Assembly (NCBI RefSeq): GCF_002078875.1
Contig: NC_034411.1
Coordinates: 49,721,620-49,785,619, forward strand
DNA: 64,000 bases
Direction: 5' to 3'
From: Numida meleagris
Lineage: Eukaryota; Chordata; Aves; Galliformes; Numididae
The notes under the pieces were generated by a model. The model was not told where the DNA came from and searched no databases. It saw nothing but the letters and a program-made list of their open reading frames with translations. This document shows positions 51,421-62,455 of the stretch, in pieces; within the stretch, counting starts at the first letter, position 1; every line of letters begins with the position of its first letter. Position numbers and translations under genes: made by a program.

Positions 51421-52216
51421 CACAAACATGCTGTGAGTACACTGAATTTTTCAGGCCACCAAGAAATATTTTTCCTTATCAGCTCCAGTATTATTTCATG
51501 AGGTGCTTTCTTTGCTTATTTCAAGCCACCAGAGAGTGAGACTCTGAATCTTGTGGCCCAAAGAGCATTCAGCATATCTGATAGTCAAAGGTGGCTGTGG
51601 GAACTGGCATGAAAAGATTAACTATTTACTTCCCCCTCACCCACGTAGCCATTCATTTCACCATACAAGGTGATCATGTTCATCAAGCATGAGTTGACCA
51701 TGGCAAATTGAAACCTGTTGACAGCTCCCAGTTTCCTGTCATCCACCCATTTGGAAACAGACTGCAAGAGCTCCCTGTGCTGAGCCAACTAGTCTACAGT
51801 TTCCCCAGGCTGCCCTGCAAGCTGAAAAAGAATCACATTTATTCCCTTTAGCTACAACGTTTTCATATCTCTATTGTCACCTTTAATGTCCCTCACTCAT
51901 TTCATTTCCAGTTACCTTCCCAATTTCATCACTAAATGCCTAAAGAGTAGCTGGCTCATCATTCATTCCATTTTCCCCTCCTTTTTCAAAATCATAGTTC
52001 AACAAAAAGCTTCTTCCTTAGTCAAACAAGTGTTCTACATAAATTTCCACCCTTTTTGTCCAACAGATCCTAAACTCCTAATAAGTTTTCTTCAAAAACT
52101 GAAGTCTCACTGGCACCCTCCTGCCTCATAACTGCCTCCTTTGGTATTCTGCCTTCTAATTCTATGCAGTAGTAGCTGCTCAAAAACAGTTATAAATTTA
52201 TACTTATGTATAAACA
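51421..52216. other. non-coding stretch, no gene seen
   Basis: No gene is seen. 51870-52140 is pyrimidine-rich on the plus strand. A bare TA at 52217-52218 precedes the mariner element. Confidence 0.5.
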
Positions 52217-52218
52217 TA

Positions 52219-52757
52219 CAGGTCACTTTGAAAGTAATGCCTCCTATTTATTTCCATGGAAACTACAATGGATACAATGATCACACCATTTAATAGAGGA
52301 AATTTTCAGCTACAAAACACTTTTTCCAGAGCCACCACCATGAGCTGTGCATTTTCGTCAGCTATAAATAAAAACCTAGATACCATGCTCATAAAGATTC
52401 ACACCAGTGAAGGTGGTCCACTGTCACCACTGCTGAAAAACACCTCCTGTCACTTCACTATGCTCACATCCACTATTTGGTCTCCATCACCATTCAGACA
52501 GTGTTGATGAATGTCAGTGGATGCCAGTTTTTCCACATGGAGGAATTCACTGATACATCTTTGCTTCATACACACATCCATGTCAGATGTCATTTTGTCA
52601 GACTGCCCCTCTGCTGCTGTTTGTTACATGGCAAAAAATGTAATGGAATATTGTCGGAAAGGTTCAACCTCTACTGCCATGTCACCAACATCTGCCTCTG
52701 ATTTTGTGGGCCAACATAATAAAATGGGAGGCACTACTTTCAGAGCAGCCCATGCAT
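52219..52757 (-). mobile_element. internally deleted mariner transposon
   Basis: About 540 bases with mariner-type inverted ends. The left end is CAGGTCACTTTGAAAGTAAT followed by GCCTCCTATTTATT. The right end, read inward on the opposite strand, has CTCTGAAAGTAGTGCCTCCC followed by ATTTTATT. Mariner inserts at TA: TA is present just outside the left end, while the right copy has mutated. The inside keeps the start of the transposase on the minus strand and then jumps to the far end, so the DDD catalytic part is missing and the copy can only have moved with help. It resembles the chicken mariner family I know as Galluhop/Mariner1. Confidence 0.8.
52450..52593 (-). pseudogene. mariner transposase N-terminal fragment
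   Basis: A 47-codon frame reads MTSDMDVCMKQRCISEFLHV, then EKLASTDIHQHCLN, then VDVSIVK before a TGA. The pattern (a short leader, an RxxxEFLH-type helix, then a 'TDIHQ' turn and 'VDVSxVK') is the first helix-turn-helix of mariner transposases, which binds the inverted repeat. The expected continuation 'FSSGDSGPP' follows the stop in frame and then similarity ends at the internal deletion. About 300 residues of a normal mariner transposase, with the catalytic triad, are absent. Confidence 0.75.
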
Positions 52758-54889
52758 ATATGCAGGAGGTTTTTCTTAATTAGAGATGGATGATGGTCTA
52801 ATCACTTGGAAGACAAGGTGCAACTTTTTACTCAACATTCAAATAAGTCACTTTAAAATTACTGTTAAGAAGAAACTTTCCAATTACATTTTAATTGTCA
52901 AAATAAAGGCTTACAGAAAACAAAATAATGGACTTGTAAATAAGTTACTCCTAAAATGACCAGAATAGCCCTCCTTCTTATGTTTTTTTAAAAAACAATT
53001 CATTAGTAGCAAACTCATGTAACCACAGAAGTAGCTTTAATTGGTCTCTAGCTCAATTTGACTTGGAAAGCATCACAAACTTTTCCAGTCAGCAACTCAC
53101 AAACATCACCCTATTTCCAGCACAGAACACCACACAGCAGTTCTACTCTCCCCTTCCTGTCCAAGACGTACCAGTGTTAATTCGAACACTTCCTGGTTGC
53201 CAGAGCACAGCCAGCCAAACAACTATGTTGCAAACTGAGTCCATTTGAAAGTATTTCTTTGGTCTTGGCATGTTGTAGGTAGACAATAACAGCACAGGTA
53301 AGTCCTGCCGTACAAGCAAACAGTTTTGGAAATGGCATCCTCTTGCCATTTCAGAAACAGAATTTCACAGGCACATTTAGCCATCATCTTGAAACTTCCT
53401 AGAGTAGTGGAACTCTTCCCCCCTCTTCTCTCTTCCTTCCTCCCAGGCAAGGGCTGGAAGCCTCAAATATAATAAGTAGTCCATCTCAACTTTAATTCCA
53501 ATAATGAGAAGGAGACAACGTTTCAGCTTTCTTAGCATTTCCTCAGTGCACAGACATCATGTGTTCTTTACAGTCACGGTTATTAGCTAGTTGCCTTTGA
53601 AAACCATCAGAACTGGGATATTTTCCTCACTTTCTACAGGACTGATGCAGGAAAAAAAAACAACACTTGCTAGTAGTACAAGAGAAACCTTGAGCGTTTT
53701 TGTCTTAAAATGAAGCATTTCCTTCTATATGCATCTAATTCTTTCACCACTTAAAGCAAAACCATTAAATGAATCCCCACAGAATCTTCCAGTCAGGTTG
53801 TCAACACCAAAATATTCACCTCCATACAAGTAGAAGTTGTTTTCTGGAAACTGGCTCTCCATTCCTGCAGCATAGGTATCAAGGTACACCCTGAGCAAGC
53901 ACATGACTCTACATGACTGCTTTGTGCAGACAAGCAGGTAGATTAGCCTGGCTCAAGCTATCATGCGTACAAACCTAGCGTACATGAGATACAGTATCAG
54001 GAATGTCAGCCCCCAAGTGTTCCCTGCATGGCTACAAGGAACATGGGCTAGCAGCCCTCAGGAACACTCTACCCTCAAGTCACAAGAGAAGGACAGGAAA
54101 AGTGGGACACATCAGGGATGTAACGACAACAACCCTTGCTGTGATCCACCAGCACAATATCAGACAGCAAGCAGATCGTGGAAGAAGAGAATTTCTATTT
54201 GCAGTTCAGAGTGAGTCTTTTTTTTGATGCCCGAAGTGGGAGTTTTGATGTTTTGCACAAGCAGTTTCAGCATCATAAGGCACATTCTCTGGCTTGTAGC
54301 TTCAAAGGAGAAGAGTGACAGCCAGGATCAAAAGCTTTATTGAATGACTGCTGATAAGCATGTGCTTTAGGGTACCTGACCTGTAAATAGGGTCCTTTCT
54401 CTTTCAGTGTCCATTGTAGCTGTGGGACCACCACACTGTTATATATATGGAAATAGAGAATGAGAGTCTGTAATTGTAGGGCTAAAGTACTTCTCATAAG
54501 AACTGAGCCTTGTATTCCTTCCATAGGTCTTGTCAGGCTAGAGTTATTGAGCTTACACACTCTCTAAATGGGTTAGTTATCAGTTAAAAGTAGTATTACA
54601 GTAATATTTCTTTATCTTCACTTTTTCTTCTTTCATTACATCAAGTTATTTTTTAGTAAAATTTTAAAAGATTTGAAGTTTACATTTCAGGAAGTGCAGG
54701 ATATTGCATTCTTTTTCAGCTAGTTGGGGCTAAATTAGAGCTTAAATACCTCTCTCATTGCTTGACCTTCATCACTAATAAAAGAAAATCCTTCCAATTT
54801 AGTGGAGAACCATTGTCCACAAAGCAGATGACTAGTTCTCAGCATACTTGATTCCCTTCCAGCTTCTGCCATGTGCTTCTTGGATGCCT
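52758..54889. other. non-coding stretch, no gene seen
   Basis: Frames up to 95 codons without recognisable domains. A GC content rise near 53400-53455 is small. A short A run lies near 53650-53659. Nothing else identified. Confidence 0.45.
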
Positions 54890-54970
54890 TCCATTATTAT
54901 TATTATTTAAACTTTGCTGTGCCTCAGTTCTCCATGTATGAAGTGGAAATATTACCCACCAGCCATAGGA
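54890..54970 (-). repeat. possible MIR/L2-like relic, antisense
   Basis: After a short (TTA)n stretch come 'gctgtgcctcagttctccat' and 'gtatgaagtggaaatattac'. This parallels the widely seen 'tgcctcagtttcc', 'catctgtaaaatgg' and 'ggataata' block of MIR/L2 elements in reverse orientation. Tentative. Confidence 0.4.
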
Positions 54971-56020
54971 ACCAGATATCACTGAAGCTATGCCGAAGAA
55001 AACATTCGCAATTGGTTCTTGCAGTTTAACACCTTATAAACAAGTAGTGTTTACCTTCTCCATCAGAAAATGAAACATGGAATGCACTTCTTCCACAGCA
55101 CCATTTTTACACATTGGAATAACAACCGCATTTATAAGCTGAAAGGAGTGAGGCATGTTATTTATCACAATGTAAGAAGTCCCAGCAGAGATGGCTTAAT
55201 CACAGCGATTCTTAGCAACGTGAGCCATCTTTACAAACACAAATGAAGTCCCTCAGTAATCACTTTGCTTTCTTGTCTGAATAAGGGCTTGGGGAATCTG
55301 CTTCCCTGGGGAACTCTAGAGAAAGAGAGCATTAAGAGTAGCTAAGAGAAAAAGATCATTTCCCAGTGACACAAAAGTCACTGAGAAAATGCAGTGATGA
55401 AAACAAGTCACTTAACTAATCTGGCAAGAAGATGATAAATAGCAAGATGCTTTCTGAGGAATTTGAGCCTCCTCAGAGCCACAAAATAAAAAAGCTGGGT
55501 GCAACAAAATAGTCTTATGGAGTTTTTTGGTTTTTTTTTTACTATTCTTCCACCCTGAAGCAGCAAAGAGGCTCATGTCAAGAGCAACATTCAATAAATA
55601 TTTGCTTTTTTTTTTTTAGAATGGACTTTCAGTGATTAAGAATTTCCTTTATATGGGACATTTACACACTTACTCTGTCCCATTGGTCAATATCTCACTT
55701 CACGTACTCAAAGAAGAGCCTTAAGTTTCAAGTTACTTGGAATTCATGGAAAAATATCAACGTAAGGCAAAAAATCATGTTCCCCTGAGAAAGCATAACA
55801 CGCAGCTTCCTGCAACCAGCTGCACTACCGCAAATGGAATATAATAGATTGGCTCTTTCCAGCATCCACCGTGCTGCTAAAAAAAATTGATGCAAAAAAA
55901 AAGTATGCATAAGCACAGAGATGGGTATCGCCTTACTAGATAGTTTCTAGAGAGAAATGGGGTGCAGAAAATAGGATTTATCATGGAAAATTAAGTGTGA
56001 GGCATGCAAGGTATGCATGC
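54971..56020. other. non-coding stretch, no gene seen
   Basis: AT-rich with T runs at about 55528-55540 and 55607-55617. No gene or repeat family recognised. Confidence 0.5.
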
Positions 56021-56026
56021 AGGGCT

Positions 56027-56225
56027 GCGTTTGCCTGTTCCGCTAGAGTGCCTGAATCTCAGCGAGCAGACTGTCTTTCCGACGTCCAGCACCGCCCTCC
56101 AGCGCCCGCGGCCTGCTCCGCACGGGAGGCAGCGAGGAGGCAAAGGCTCCATGAAGACTCAAGTTTGCAAAGCCTATAGAGAGGCAGCAGAAGGTCCCCA
56201 AGACACGACAACGTGCTGTACGTCC
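56027..56225. promoter_or_regulatory. isolated CpG cluster
   Basis: About 15 CpG dinucleotides in 200 bases, 12 of them between 56027 and 56134, including a CCCGCGG core. The rest of the window is strongly CpG-poor. Two plus-strand frames of 60 and 80 codons overlap it, probably because of composition. The block is too small for a classical CpG island, but could be a weak promoter, an enhancer, or the first exon of a non-coding RNA. No TATA box or convincing splice donor is evident; a GTATGC at 56011-56016 is the only donor-like word and lies upstream. Confidence 0.4.
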
Positions 56226-59200
56226 TCATCTCACTTTAACAGCTGAATGCCAGATCACTTCTCTCTTCAATGCCGCTGAAGTCTTATCAATTCTTGCATT
56301 GCTATCTTTCCATAACATAGAGAATGACATTCTATATACAGGATGAGAGCCATAATCATACAGCTTAGCTAAGGTCTGATGTTCCTAAGTCATGCTTTCC
56401 CCATAAATCACTAGGGAGAGTTCTGAAGTGGCTCTGCAGCACTTCCCAGCAAACCACTGTGAGTGCTCTGCAGGGAGTGCCCTGTGCTTTTGGAGTCCAC
56501 AGCTGCTCTCCAGGACAAAAAAAAATTGCTTTCTATAGCACTGCTGCAAACTCAGCAACTCAATGAATGAATGAAGTTTTCAATTCTAGATTAACACTTA
56601 ATTTCCATTTATAGTTTAATCTATACCAATCCTGTCAAGATCTGCAGAGACTGCCACTTTGCCAAGAATTGCCAACAGATTTCTACTGTTGCCCTCCCTC
56701 TGCACAGCCCCATCCTACAGTGGATGCAGCCTGGGATCAGCAAGTGACTGCTACCCATTTCTAAAGACAAGACCTAAAATTGGGACTTGCATCCTCTTTT
56801 TAAATATAACCACATCACCCTCTCCCCTGACAGAATGAGTTTGAGATCTGCAGTGTCCCAGCTGGCCTCCGGTGCTCTGACCCTGGATTGCATCCCCACT
56901 CCTCTGCTGCAGCATCAGTCTGCCATTTTTTTTTTTCCAAGTCCTTAAGAAAATTTCCACTCCTCTTCTTAAAGCTATGTCAGCAAACAACCCTTTCTTC
57001 TTTCTACATTGTTGCTCCTCTACCCTGTCATAAAAAGTAAATTAATCTTAAGAGTTAAAAGCCCTCAGAAACCCTGCAGCAGTATAGCATAATTGAGAAC
57101 AGACACCCCAGATAAATGAAACAGCTGAAGAGAAGAAATCGTAAGAGTTACTCAGAGCCTAATGTTGAAGAAACTAAGTTCCAGAAAGATGACTCTTCTG
57201 TCTTTAAATGAACAAATTGTACTTTCCTTTTGATTTTATCAAAGAAATATCTCAAACTTGTTTTTTGATTAGGAAATGAACTATCAAAGTATGTGGACAA
57301 CAGTTTTGACTCCATAAGGTGATTTGTACATTTCTATGTCATAAATTGCACTAAAATAAAGATACGTGACCTTCATGCTACTTGTGTTACACATTACAAA
57401 GCAGAAAGTAAGGGCTGGGAAGCTGAAATTTATGTACATTAAGTGTGTACCAGTATCTAGATCAGAGCATTTGATGTTTTGAGTTCATGCAGACAAGTAT
57501 AAAAATGCCCTAGTATATATATATGTCGTTCAAATACAGCAGAACTTCACAGTCACGCCAGGCATGCTACTCAGCAATTCAGACAAGAAGCATGCATCAG
57601 AGACTGGCTTTGCTGCTTCCTAAAAAAAAGTATTTCCTAACATTTTCTTGGTTACTTCAGTACACTGGATATTGTAATGAAAAGGAAAAAAACATTTTAA
57701 ACTTGAATGGTGCCTTTCTGTTAAGGTTACAAACCCAGAACTACTTATCTAAAGAGGGATTTGAGATTTTGCTATTAAAGGTCCATAGTGGAGTCACCCT
57801 GGAGACAGCAGTGGTCTGTCACAGCTCTGTGAAACAATACCCTAATCCCCTGGACTTTAAACTAATTTTGGAAATTGCCCTGACATTTATAACACAGCAC
57901 TTCGCCTTCACATATCCATTTTCTGCCGCAGCCAGCAGTAAATATTTTCTGACTCTGTCACCCTAGCAGTTGTTTTATTTTGGTTTTGATGCTGTCTTTG
58001 GGAAACGTGACATTTAGAACAGAACAAGAAAGAGAAGAACCAAGCACAGAACAATGAGAGCCTTTCCCTTCATGTGAAGGCAGCTCAGCTGGCATGGCAG
58101 GAGATGGGCGCACAGATGTGAGCTCAAGGGAGGCTTCCGGCTATTGCTGAATCATTTCTTCCTTTGTTATCGCTACAGGGCTTCCTGTCAGCCACTCAAT
58201 AGGGCATTCAGGACGACGCTAAAGGGCCAGATCCCATTCACTGAGGAGCCACGTGATGTCAGGGGACCTTTCAGATCTAACACAGTAACATTGTACCAGA
58301 ATAAAGGTTATCCAGGTCCAGAGGTGGAGGAGTGAAAGCGAACAGGGGCACACCCATGTACCACTTTTTTATAGACCCCAAAACCAAGATTTTACAGTGC
58401 AGTTATCAAGATTTGTTCTTCTCCTCCCTTTTCCCCTATCAGATAAAAGTATTCAACAGGACTTTTTTGTTCTTATTTTAAGAGAACTGAAGATAAAAAT
58501 GTACCCTGGAGCTCCAAGGGAATGAATATGCAATTTCTACTGAGGGTATGATGTATTGAATCCACCCACAGCCCCACTATCCTCAGGGCAGCCTGGTTCC
58601 CCTCAGGGGAGCACCAGGGGAAGAATGCACATCTCTCACAAGGCCTCCAACTCCTACTATTGCTACCAGGGCTACTAGTGACAGCCTACTCAACTTTTTC
58701 TTTTACATCGAAAGAAAACATCACCACCTCAAAAAAAATTAATAATAAATGACAGAGCTTCTGGAGGTAAAACAAAAAAATAAAAGCAGCAAAATCCTTT
58801 CCCATCCCTACAGTGGGGTCCTCCTGCAAAAGATATCCCACTTTGTAGATCAGTAGTCCCAGACTAGTATTGGAAAGTGATAAAGTTTGTTTTTATTATC
58901 GTTATCAAGTAAAAGGGAAAGAAGATGCACACAGGATTCATTCTGCAGGGAGCTCCTTCTTTAGAGGCAAAGACATGGTAACATGACAGGTTAAGGCTCC
59001 AACAGATTTCTACTGTTGACCAGGTGCTTGCAAGACCAGCTGTTATTTTATTTGGAAGGCTACATAGACACTGGCCAGAATCCTCCAACTGCTTTGTTGC
59101 ACTGGGCTCAAATGTCTGTTTGACCCAAGCACCACAAAATGATAAACCCTGCCGGGCTGTAATAACTCCCCAGGGTTTAGTGTGCTGCTTTAGAACACCA

Positions 59201-60585
59201 GATAAGAGCAAACAGAGCATGCATTTTATTCAACTCTCTTCACCTTTTTCAAAGTACACTTCTTATTTCAGATAATGCAACCAGGAACAGAAGGCTCCAT
59301 TCTCAATAACAAACCTATACCTAGGAAAACTTTCAGTGATTTTATGATCAAGTCCACTTAATCTGGAACTGAATAATAAAGTGCAAAAAAGATAGTAACA
59401 TCCTCATATAAAAGTTGTGCATATAAACTCTGCTGTGTAACACAAGAAACACTGCTTCTGAAACTGTATCCAAAATGTCCACTCCATAGGATTTTTGACT
59501 GTTTTCCCTAAACTTCCCCTGCATTCAAAGGTTCTAAAAAAAAAATTGTGTGAGTATTATTTAGTATATGCATTACATTAAGTATTTATATTAAGACTTA
59601 GAAGAAAATAAAAAAGACTCCAAGACACCTAGCAAATACAACATCCCATGTAGTGGAGATAATGATAATTTAAGAACAGATAAAGTCTGCTATGAAGTTA
59701 CACTATTAACCAGCACAAATCTTATGTCATATGACAAGTTAGATGAAAGATACCACTGCCTTTGAAGATAAGTCAATACTTTAACATGAATTGCTGTATC
59801 TTACATCAGAGAGAGATAGTTTCTTCAGGTTAATTTGTACTTTTTATCACATAGAAGCACCATAAACTTCAAGGTTTAAAGTTTAATTACCCACCACTTA
59901 AGACAGCTCTATCTCAGCTTTCAGAGGCACAGAAACACAACACATGTGCTGTATGCACAGACAGCTTAAACAAAAGCCTAATAAAAAACTCAAATGTTAC
60001 AGAAGAACATTATACCATAGAGACGCTACAGACATTAGTATTGAAATCAGTAACTGTATTCCTTACTTCTCAATAGATCTACAGGGTGATTAAAGTACAC
60101 AACAGAAAATATAGATTAGGTATGTTTCTGCACCTGAAGTATGATTTTCTTCCCTTAGGCACTCTTAATATCTGTTAAAGTTTCCAGTATGTTTTGACTC
60201 CTTTAAGCTATTAAGTTTCTTTCTTCGTTTACAAAAGTCTTAGAAAAGCATTCATTTTGTTCAACAGCAGGTAAGAAAGTCATCCAGCAGCAGAGCACAA
60301 GAAGCTACCAATAACATGTTAGCTAGAAAATTGACTAGCTTTCTTTTACCTGTGCAAAATCTATGAAGCAATACACTCACAAGTACAACCATAGCATAAT
60401 TTCTTTCACCCTCTAAGCTACCCACATCTCCATCTAAGACTAAAGGACATGGAAATAAATAAGCACGTCCTAGTTAACAAGGAAAACACATATCAGAACC
60501 ACTTACCCATAAAACTTCTGAACTCTGCAAGTTCCTTAAAGGCCCTCTAACAATACCTTTTTATAACTGCCTTTCATGTGCAATA
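56226..60585. other. non-coding stretch, no gene seen
   Basis: Holds the longest open frame of the window (57523-57966, +, 147 codons), which starts in an AT-rich microsatellite context and shows no domain. Short TA repeat at about 57512-57524. Nothing else recognised. Confidence 0.45.
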
Positions 60586-60722
60586 ATTTGCCAGCTGCTT
60601 TCAATGAGGGATGCCACATACAATCTCCCTTTTTCCCAATGAGGCACAGCTGAATTGGTTTCTCTCACCTGACCCTTTTCTTCTTATCAGGCAGGCTGAG
60701 ATGGCTATTTAAGGCGTAAGCC
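60586..60722. promoter_or_regulatory. possible regulatory patch with CArG-like box
   Basis: CTATTTAAGG at 60705-60714 is one base away from a CArG box (CC, six A/T, GG) and also TATA-like. CAGCTG sites lie at about 60593 and 60648. A poly-T tract follows at 60727-60753. Inference only; no transcript start is shown by the sequence. Confidence 0.2.
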
Positions 60723-62344
60723 CTACTTTTTTCTTTTTTTTTTTCTTATTTCTTGGAAGGAAAAAGGATGTTATAACACAAGGTAGCTGTTTTACTTATT
60801 TACTTTCTCAATGCTAGTTACCTAGTGTGACCTTAGATACATTAAAATACATAGCATATGTTTTGAATGTAATTTTAAAAATTGCTTTTGTTGTTATAAT
60901 GTTTACTTATAGCCATGTTACTATTTTAAAATACTTTCATTTAAAAATTTTTTTAAGTGTGGTATTTTTAATGTGGCTTCTAACTTTATTGAATGTTTCA
61001 TCTTGTATTTTGCTTGCTTGTTGTCTGTTAATGCTCAAGAACATGAGTAGAACTAAAACAGGCAATACTGTACTGTTCTTTCTTAGTGGTTGCTGCTGTA
61101 GCAAGGAGAGTTGAAGTTCATGTAAAGGCAGTATATGTAATTCATAGCCTGCTGTACTGAGGTAAGCAAGTATTACAAACTTCATTAGGTCATGGTATTG
61201 CTTTTGCTGCTTGCCTGTGTTCATGAGTCAAAGCAATAACTGGCTGACACTGCTGGAGTGAACTAAGTGTCTTGCGTGCTTTCAGTAAAGCAGATGTTGC
61301 TAGTAATCCATATGACTGAACAAGTTTCTTCTGTGCCTAGCGTCAAGATAATCTAGGTTATCTTCTGCTCTGTGACATAGCAGGACACAAGATCTTCTCT
61401 ACCACAAGCATGCTGCTTTGTAGACTGAAAAAAAATAGGGATTTTTCTTCTTATAGGAACTAAGATAAGTGTTAGCTCCCTTTTTGTTTTGTACAGATGT
61501 GGTTCTATCCTTTCTCCTTTTCTGCTTTTAGATAAAGGAGGCTGTTGTACCACTGAGATAGACTGGAAGGACAGAGATGTGAAGCTGTACTTTAAGGGTT
61601 GGGGAAGGCCCATATTACAGGCATAGCACGTTCTTAACATCTTAGACAATAATACATTTAGAAATACATAAATATTTACTAATTGTATCTCTTGATTTTA
61701 ATTGAAGTCAGGCTTGTTGCTCAGGAGGAAGAACTTGTTAACTATCTTGTGGTCATATTAAGTTATCCCTTTTCTTTGCCTCCCATTTGAATGAACCTCT
61801 ATAGAAAAACTGTCACTGTATTTCTCTTCTCATCAGAACCACATCAAAAATCTAGCATTATCAGAATAATCTTAAGTACAATTATGGTTTCTGCTAGTCA
61901 GGAAATGTAAGGCGTTACACAGTGGCTTTGGGAATCAAGTTTTGGGAGAAGAACGTGTATAGCAGGTAATGATATTTAAAATGAGCATTTTTTTCAAGAC
62001 TATGTAGTTTAGATGTTAATAACAATGATAAAACTAATGCATGCTACTGCTATTTAGTACAGTAATGTTTATGTAAAAACAGCCTCTGGAGGGAAACAAT
62101 ACAGAATTAGTAGTGTGAATACTATGATTCCCATGTTAGTCTGGTTTGTTTTCAGGTACAGTAAGAATTGATCTGCTTTCTGAAGTTGTCTTTTTACTGT
62201 AGCCTTCTTTCCATTTTTCTCCAAGTCTCCTTCAAAACTCTCTGCAATTTCACATATAGTTCAAGCCTTACAGGAAGAAAAATATGTAGTAAGTCTGAGC
62301 AGTCCTCAAACTCCAGTTCTAACTTCTTCATAGGTAAACTCCAT
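60723..62344. other. non-coding stretch, no gene seen
   Basis: T-rich on the plus strand, with two complementary 95-codon frames at 60827-61224 on opposite strands that reflect AT-rich composition. No recognised repeat. Confidence 0.45.
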
Positions 62345-62347
62345 GTG

Positions 62348-62455
62348 AATCATAGAATCATAAAATCAGCAAGGTTGGAAAAGACCTACAAGATCATCCA
62401 GCTCAACCATCTTCCTACCACCAATAACTCCACTAAACCATGTCCCTAAGGATTG
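62348..62455 (-). mobile_element. CR1 LINE 3' end
   Basis: An antisense CR1 terminus. Two decayed octamers ('catagaatcataaaatc') are followed by 'aaggttggaaaagaccta', then 'agatcatccagctcaacc', and 'actaaaccatgtccctaag'. Only about 105 bases remain. It is the same subfamily type as the tail at 9715-9816, in the opposite orientation. Confidence 0.9.

Noticed and set aside
57523..57966. Longest open frame of the window, 147 codons (+)
   Set aside because: No domain, mixed low-complexity composition, starts beside a TA microsatellite; expected by chance in 64 kb.
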